Assembly: GCA_035236585.1 (NCBI GenBank)
Contig: CP141133.1
Location: 43,975,729-44,039,728 of the forward strand
DNA length: 64,000 nt
Origin: Warburgia ugandensis
Lineage: Eukaryota > Streptophyta > Magnoliopsida > Canellales > Canellaceae
Direction of reading: 5' to 3'
A program made the translations under genes and the position numbers. Below, piece after piece: positions 57,121 to 64,000 of this stretch (positions are counted from its first letter, which is position 1; each line of letters starts with the position of its first letter). The notes under the pieces were generated by a model, which was given only the letters and a program-made list of their open reading frames with translations, searched no databases and was not told the origin of the DNA.

Positions 57121-57763
57121 CTAACTCACCTCATTTGTAACATTTGATAGGAGGTCACAGTGGTTATGGCGCTGGGTGAGGGCACACATAGCCTGAATGA
57201 TATATTTTACAAGTGGGGTATGGTTTTCATTTAGCTTGATTTCCCCGATGGCTAGAAGGCCTGAAGTTGTTTGGCGATCTCTTGCCCTTCTTGAAGGGTT
57301 TTTGATGATAATTGTCCCCTCCTCCTTGTTTGGTGAATTGATTTCTCTTATAGTCTTCTTCGAATTTAGAAGCGACTTCGACACACTCAATCATAGTTGT
57401 AGGCTTGGTTCCTAGCACCTTCGTCCTTAGCCTTGGGTGTAACCCTTCCATAAAACAATCCACCGTAGGCCTTTCAGTGTCACTTATGTGGGTTGTAAAT
57501 CTCTTTAGTTGAATGAACTTATTTTCATAATCAACAACTGAAAGGTTTCCTTGTCGTAGATCTAGAAACTCCTCCTTTCTAACTTGCATATGGACTGGGA
57601 AATATTTTTCATTAAAAAATTTCTTAGACTTTTCCCATGGGATTTCTTCAGGATTGGAGAAGAAATTCCTTTGTGCTGACCTCCACCAGAAAGCTACGTC
57701 TTGCTTCAACATATATGTGGCCAACTTGACCTTTACATTCTCCGAAGTTGTCAATACACAGAA
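57121..57763 (-). pseudogene. gag: Family C gag, C-terminal part
   Basis: One open frame (57,227-57,754) reads LTTSENVKVKLATYMLKQDVAFWW, then KFFNEKYFPVHMQVRKEEFLDLRQGNLSVVDYENKF, MEGLHPRLRTKVLGTKP and a basic, glycine-rich tail GKRSPNNFRPSSHRGNQAK. It is the best open gag in the window. The frame meets the solo LTR at 57,763 and continues at 62,222 (VEKTFS then VLTTSE). Confidence 0.88.
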
Positions 57764-60317
57764 TGTGGCGACCCAGGTTTTTATAACATATTTTATAATA
57801 CATTTTGTAAAGATAGGGCCCTTAGAGTAAAAAATTTTTGCAAACCAAAGCAGCGGAAATTCTTTTCTTTAGAATTTGTTTTGTAAAACCTAAGTCACCA
57901 CCTCATACATAACATAAGTAGAATTTTGTATAAGATAAAATTCCATTGAAGGAATATACTTTTATTAAACTTCAGGATCCATCCAGTGGTTCACAATACA
58001 CAACCCATTGTATCCTTACAATACTTGTCCAAATATACAATCCAAATTACAAAGTTCAAAATTCAATACATGTTCTAATACAATGTTTCAAGGGATATAC
58101 CCTGATTACTTATTCTTCAATTGTTCTTCAAGTCTTGAGCTCCTAGTCTCCTTCTCTGTATCTGAGATATTGTAAACATTCGAACATTTACAATATCTCA
58201 GCAAGCTATGCTTGGTAGGGGATAAAAATGTAAGTTATTGACAGTATAATTTCAATATTCAAGTATCCCATAATTCATTCTATCATAAACACATTCATAG
58301 ATAACTATTAGTTATAAGGACATCTCATTTCCTTGTCATTTGTGTTCACCTTTATACATACATATTGTATAAGGACAAATCTGTTAAAATTGTAAAAATA
58401 ATCAAGAATCATTTCTATACAAAGCTGATCAACTCCTTTCATTATAAGAGATTTGCATCTTAGCTAGTTACTATACAGGGAATTTCCCTTCTTGGGAAAA
58501 ATATTGGTAATATACAATTACCTGGCATTTCATCATGCCATCCCTTAAGGCATTTCACTATGCCAATTTCATATGCATCATAATGCAAAATAATCAAGGA
58601 CTATTATGCTTGCAGTCTGATCCGTACAGCGCGCCCGGATAACTGTTCAATAATCCACTTATACCATTCTCAGTGGAAATTACAATATCCATGTCCATAT
58701 GGGAGGACCATGGCTGTCACAGTGGTGGCCTTCCCATAAATGCTGCACCCAACTTTTAGCCTTTCTTAGGCTTGGTATTCAATATCATCAAGTTTCAGAG
58801 AGTGGGTGGCCAAACCCTCTTAACTCTCCTAGCATAGCATCCCCAGGCATATGCCTGTTTAAAACAAAACCACAAGCCTCCAAGCTTGTATGTAAAATAA
58901 TACTTATACATATCAAACTATCTGTCTGTTTATCTAGGACTGGAATATTTTCTACTTTCCTATTCACTTAGGGTTGTTCTCAATTCTCAACTTGACCATT
59001 TAATACTTATTTTCCTCATCATTTGGTTGGATCATATTTCAATTTGAGGTATTTACCTTAATATATTGGTATCATACATGTCAATAATTCAAAACATAAG
59101 ATCATGTATTAGACATGTATCTTCATGTAAAGGCATTCTTAATAATCCACCTACCTCAATAAGGTATTCTTACTCCTTGAAATCTGTCATAGTCTCGATC
59201 AACATATATCTGTCAAATCATATGTATAATGTCATTTTTCTAATCAAGGGTACATACTATATGGTCTTTTGATCATCCTTATGTAGGATGATCTGAATCT
59301 TTCTTCCTTGAATATCATATATCCATGGGTTTAATATCATCTATACAAATACTATCTATATCATACATAACAATCTAATTTACATTGATGTTTCTTTTCC
59401 CTTATTGTTTTTTATCATACAAGATCTCATCTTGTTTGATCATCCTTATCTCACTTGCTATTTTTATTAGGGTTAGATAATTTGCTATCTTTTTATGTTC
59501 TTATTATTATTCAACCAGTTAGTGTCTTACTTGGTTGAAGATAATTTATTTCTTCCTATCACTAGACAACTCCTCCTTATTTCAAGATGACTAGTACTTA
59601 CCAGTTAAAGTTTGCTCAAAAAGTGGTTAATACAACCCTCATGTAAGGAGGCATTTAGACCTCTCTTACATCAATGGGAGGTGAGGGAAAAGCACTTGGC
59701 TCTTGTATACCCCCTATAACCACAATGTTCAGAGTCCACTAGAGTGGTATTAGCTCAACCTTTGACAAGGTTCCTATGAGCTCTTTACCTTAAGTCCCTT
59801 CTCTAATTGATTTTAATTAATTTCCATGGATATGCACAATGTCATCCATGGATGTTCATTATTTTCCTACTTTGGACCAAGGAAATGATAAATCATTCCT
59901 TATATTGTTCTACTAACTATAGCCCTTATTAAGTCAAAATCATTCATTCATCTTAGTTGTCCATGAATTTCTTTATTTCATTAGTTTACATTTTTGCTGA
60001 TTTATGCTCTTTATATCTTAACAATTAGTTAACAATTGAATAAAATTTGACAATAAGTAAATCATCAACTTGAAAGCATAAATCAAATATAAGTTTAACA
60101 ACTATATACTAACATTCTTCCTATGAATGTAATTTAAGTTAGTGAAATAAAACTAACATGATCCTAAGTTATGAAACACATCTTCTATCATAATGAAATC
60201 ATGTTTAAATCCTAATTTACACTAACATGATCCTAAGATAATCAAATCTACCAACAAATTACTCATTTAGGGCATATCATACTAAAATTTAAAGATTTAC
60301 ACTATCATTCTTTCTAA

Positions 60318-60423
60318 CTTAGAACATAAATCACATTTACACTTCTATATCTAATAAAAGACAATTAAAACTTAGAACATAAATCACATTTACACTTCTA
60401 TATCTAATAAAAGATAATTAAAC
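60318..60423. repeat. Two-copy 53-bp tandem duplication in the solo LTR
   Basis: CTTAGAACATAAATCACATT starts at 60,318 and again at 60,371; the copies differ by about one base (GACAATT against GATAATT), so the duplication is young relative to the LTR. Confidence 0.92.
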
Positions 60424-61634
60424 TAATTTTATTGAGATTATTATAAACCTTTAAATATGATCCAACCATTAGATCTTAGGTGTTTTCCTTTAGATTAAGG
60501 GTTTTAATTACCTTTAGGGCTTTTAATCCATTAAGATTCAAAAATCATATCCACTTGATTTTGTCACATTTCATCCATGTCTAACTGGATTCCATCATAG
60601 TATCATCCCTTTAATCCATCCCAAGGATCTGATCATACTTGATCTCATTTATCAAGTGGGTCCCTTTGTATTTTTTTATTTTTATTTTAGGGTTTTTCTA
60701 CCATAAAGGGTAGATCCCCTAATTTATCCAAGATCTGTCCAAATTAACCATAGATATTACTTTATTATATTATTATATCATCATTAAAATAAATTTCCAA
60801 GATCTGATCACCTCAGATCTTGAAGATCTTAGAAATTGGACACTTATTTCCAAAATACAGAATAATTTAGAAATAATTTTTAGACATATTATGACTTCAT
60901 TAGAAACTATACATTACAATATTTCTATATCTTCTTTCTGATCTCAATTTGGAGTTCATATGACTCCACAATCTTAAATTGAAGTTTACAGCCGTTCCTA
61001 GGGTCCAGATTTGATCTGGGCCCAACAGAATTAATCTCTCTCAATTGAGGGTCCAACCCTTGTTAGATTTTCTTGAAAATTGTACCTTAGGAGTTTTTGA
61101 CCCTTATGGATCGATTGGAAAGCTTAGAATTTCCATCTGAGCTCTTTATCACCACAAATTGAAGACTCTTGTATTTACTTTATTTTTACCATTTTTAATT
61201 CAAATTAAATTACAGAAAAATAAAAATTACACTAAACCATAATAAATGTGTATGGGAAGTAGTTCCACTGACCTAACTGGAGAAAAAAATATAATTGATT
61301 CCCAATTTGAGAAAATTACTAGTTGATGATAATATAGCCCGATTGTCCACCTTTTTGTGATTTTCTATTGTTGGAACCGTTGGATCTTGAAATTGATTTG
61401 GAGTTTTTGTATATAATGTAGTATAGAATGTTATGGACAGTGGAATTGATGAGATTCTACCTGGAACGGAGTGCCTAATTGAATTTAGGTCTCTTGTTCC
61501 AATTAGAAAGAGGAGAGAGAAATAAGGAAAAGAGAGTTTGGGGAGGGATGAAGGGCAATTTGGGGCTAGAATTCCAAGGAAGATGTGGAAATTTCATGGT
61601 TAAGGTTTTAAAAAATTTTGGAAAATTTTGGGAC

Positions 61635-61646
61635 ATATTTATAGCC
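61635..61646 (-). promoter_or_regulatory. Candidate TATA box in the solo LTR
   Basis: Element strand GGCTATAAATAT, the equivalent of the family C box at 53,149. The weaker CCTATAGATA of the 27,819 LTR is at the same relative place. Confidence 0.5.
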
Positions 61647-62221
61647 AAATTTGAATTTTTTTATCATTTATTTTAATAAGATATTTTATTACTCTAGAAT
61701 TTTTAATTACTAATGCATTCTCCATTCCCACTACAATCTCCACTACCAGCAATAATGCACTGAGTAATTATTGGTGCTTCTAGAATGTTGGCCCACTTTG
61801 TGGGCCCCACATTTTATGTAAAAAGACCTTTTTGCCCTTTTAACTCCAAAATTGGAGAATAATAGGCAATATTTGTCCGAACTCAGAATCCAGCGTACTT
61901 AGTGGCATTGGAATTGTATTTGTAAGTGCTTCATGAATATTGAGGTCTTATTTCTTAGATATGGGATATGGGTAAAATTACCATTTTACCCCCAAATGGA
62001 AAAATTAAGGAATTTTCATTTTAACTCAGAATTGAACGTACTTAATGTTGTTTTGATCAGTTTTCCAAGTACATCCATAATTTCTATGTTTTAATTCATA
62101 ATATAATCTCTATAAAAAGAGAATTTTCAATAACCTAATATTTCAGCCCAGAATTTCTAAAAATTCAAACTTTATTAGTTTTCCTTAATAATTTACAAAA
62201 ATTCGAGGTCATTACACTGAA

Positions 62222-62619
62222 GGTCTTCTCTACTTCATAGATCCATTCTTCAGCTTTCTTGGCATCACTCTTGCCATTGTAACTGATAACCATCTTTTGA
62301 AACCTTTCCACCATATTGTGTAACTTTTTAGGTGTTAATTGAGAGGTTTCCAACACTCCACTAGGTATAGGTGAAGAATTATCCTACACTAGAGTTGAAG
62401 CATCTTGTCTAGTTATAGGAGCACTGGGTCCTACATCAGGTTGAGCCTAGGCCTGAATGCTTGGTGCTTCAACTGCAGTAGCTTGAGGCTGTATAAGTTG
62501 AGGAAGAATATTCCTCAATACCCTAACCATCACCTCCTCTAGATTATTCCCAGATGATCCTTCCATAATATTGTCAGGTTCACTTCGAGTTGTTGCCTAG
62601 TTGCCCTTTTTGGTGACAT
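62222..62619 (-). pseudogene. gag: Family C gag N-terminus
   Basis: Starts with ATG at 62,619 (MSPKRATRQQLEV), 112 bp from the primer site. After a frameshift LEEVMVRVLRNILPQLIQPQ and PSGVLETSQLTPKKLHN lead to MVERFQKMVISYNG, AKKAEEWIYEVEKTF, the front of the gag domain, which meets the solo LTR. At least two stops occur (in SIQA-stop-AQP and STLV-stop-DNS). Confidence 0.85.
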
Positions 62620-62730
62620 TTGCTCAAAACCCAAATTTCTATATAAGTATTCTACTTAACCCATTTCTAGTATATCCTGATTTGGATTATTCCTTTGGAC
62701 ATATTGGGCCTGTGAGTGACTGGATGAATG

Positions 62731-62742
62731 GCTTTGATACCA
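62731..62742 (-). other. Family C primer-binding site
   Basis: GCTTTGATACCA; element strand TGGTATCAAAGC, an initiator-Met-tRNA-type site two bases from the LTR. Confidence 0.9.
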
Positions 62743-62744
62743 AC

Positions 62745-64000
62745 TATGATGACCCAGGTTTTTATAACACATTTTATAATACATTTTTCAAAGGTAGGGC
62801 CCTTAATGATGAAAAAAAAAATCGCAATCAATACAGTGGAAATCCTTTTCTTTAAAATTTGTTTATAACAAAACCCAACCCTCACATCAAGGTACACAAT
62901 ACACATAGACATTTTGTATAAAATATTTTTTTATTGAATACTAGGAATCATCCACTAGTTCACTCTTGTATAACCCCTATATTATAATTACAACCATTTT
63001 TCAAATTACATAATCCAAATTTCAAACCACACCTTACATTAAAAACTCTCAATACAATACAACGCTCTCAAATAAAAATTACATGTCTTCAAGAGACATA
63101 CCCTGATTGATTATTCTCTTCAAGTGTTGTACCGTCTTGAACTCCTAATTCTCCTTCTGTTTTTTTGAGATATTATAAACATTCAAATATTTACAATATC
63201 TTAGCAAGCTATGCTTGGTAGGGGATCCAAAAATATACTACTTCACTAATATAAGAATACATCCCTCAGTCACTATTGCATCATGGTTATCTACTCATGA
63301 GTTATCTGAACATAAAGTATATACATTATTTATGTAGTAAAGGATAAATTTGTTAAAATAGTGAAAATTGCTCAAAACTTGTTCCTTCCCCTGGCTCCCA
63401 CTTAGGAGATCAATATTCAGCCAATTCTCATACAAGGATTTTCTTTCTGGGGACTCAAGTAGTGGCATCTCATCATGTCATGGCATTACACTATGCCTAT
63501 CATATGTGCATCATAATGAAAAATACTTCAGCACTACTATGCCACATTCTAAATTCGTACAGTGCACCTAGATAACTTCATGATAATCCACTAATACCAA
63601 TTGTGGAAATAACAAATCCATGTCCACATGGGGGGACGATGGCTGTCACAGTGGCGGCCTTCCCATGATTGCCCCACCTGACGTTTAGCCTCTCTTTGGG
63701 CATGGTATCCATCATATAAATTTTAGGAAGTAGGTGGCCAAACCCTCTTAACTTCCCTAGCATAGCATAACATACCTAGTCCTAGTACTATGTAAAACAA
63801 AATCACAAGCCACCATGCTTGTATGTAAAATACATTGTTCATATCAGACGATGTGTCTATTTAACTAAGGCTGCAATATTTTCAATGCCCTATTCTTAGG
63901 ATTTCCTTAGTCTAAACATCTTATTAATTTCACCTCATTTGATTAGATCATTTGATTGGATCAGTTGAATTAGATCATGGGAATGGCTCACTTAGTTGGA
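62745..64000 (-). repeat. 5' LTR of family C, cut by the window end
   Basis: Starts TATGATGACCCAGG (first G of TGTGA now A) and aligns with the 3' LTR from 49,670 to about 50,890. The other 2.8 kb or so, the right target-site copy and the rest of the family B 5' LTR should follow outside the window. The short open stretches here match LTR sequence. Confidence 0.92.

Larger units (their letters stand above)
57764..62216 (-). mobile_element. Family B solo LTR inserted in family C gag
   Basis: A 4,453-bp LTR, TGTGGCGACCCAGG to CGAGGTCATTACA, closest to family B by its ends and by the TAGAATTTTGTATAAGATAAAATTCC block. It has no internal region. Flanking five-base copies CAGAA (57,759-57,763) and CTGAA (62,217-62,221) differ by one base, and gag reads through when the LTR and one copy are left out. 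It keeps the 470-bp block that is deleted from the 27,819 LTR. Confidence 0.94.
49670..64000 (-). mobile_element. Family C element, Tekay-type chromovirus, inserted in family B 5' LTR
   Basis: Minus-strand element with 3' LTR about 49,670-53,690, chromodomain to gag remnants read right to left, gag split by a solo LTR, primer site 62,731-62,742, and a 5' LTR from 62,745 that runs past the window end. Coding order gag, protease, RT, RNase H, integrase, chromodomain is kept, unlike family B there is no large pol deletion, but many catalytic residues are changed. Its left target-site copy is probably TCAAC (49,665-49,669), by comparison with TTCAACATTC at 29,509 in the uninterrupted LTR. Confidence 0.9.

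Overview
This is a gene-free stretch of plant nuclear DNA built almost entirely from nested retrotransposons. I see no host gene, no tRNA or rRNA gene and no bacterial-type operon. The plant assignment rests on chromodomain (Tekay/Del-type) Ty3/gypsy polyproteins, an Athila-type Ty3/gypsy element, plant-type RTE LINE coding remnants and initiator-Met-tRNA primer sites. The species cannot be named from the sequence. Every coding remnant carries stops, frameshifts or deletions, so all are entered as pseudogenes.

Three LTR families recur. Family A has LTRs of about 2.6-2.7 kb and a 3.5-3.7 kb internal region without recognisable coding; it looks like a non-autonomous, LARD-type family. Families B (LTR about 4.3-4.5 kb) and C (LTR about 4.0 kb) carry decayed gag-protease-RT-RNase H-integrase-chromodomain regions. 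A, B and C share similar LTR ends, primer sites and polypurine-tract context, which suggests (inference) that A uses B/C-type proteins.

Layout: 1-8,485 is the 3' end and 3' LTR of a plus-strand C-like element; that LTR holds a roughly 159-bp satellite-like array with a three-monomer higher-order repeat (3,146-4,635). 8,486-19,937 is family A element A1 (minus strand), whose 5' LTR is split by a family A solo LTR (15,570-18,281) and then cut off at a deletion junction. 19,938-27,818 is an Athila element (plus strand) with gag and protease remnants but no RT or integrase. 27,819-49,669 is family B element (minus strand), broken by an RTE LINE (33,102-36,254, plus strand) inside RNase H and by a second family A element A2 (38,950-47,246) inside gag. 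Its 5' LTR is in turn broken by a family C element (about 49,670 to beyond the window end), whose gag is split by a family B solo LTR (57,764-62,216).

The order of insertion can be read from the nesting: Athila before B; B before the LINE, A2 and C; C before the B solo LTR; the C-like plus-strand LTR before A1; A1 before the A solo LTR. Family B therefore transposed both before and after C. The most unusual items are the satellite-like array inside an LTR, the coding-free family A sharing terminal signals with families B and C, and the in-frame 69-bp repeats at the start of the LINE.
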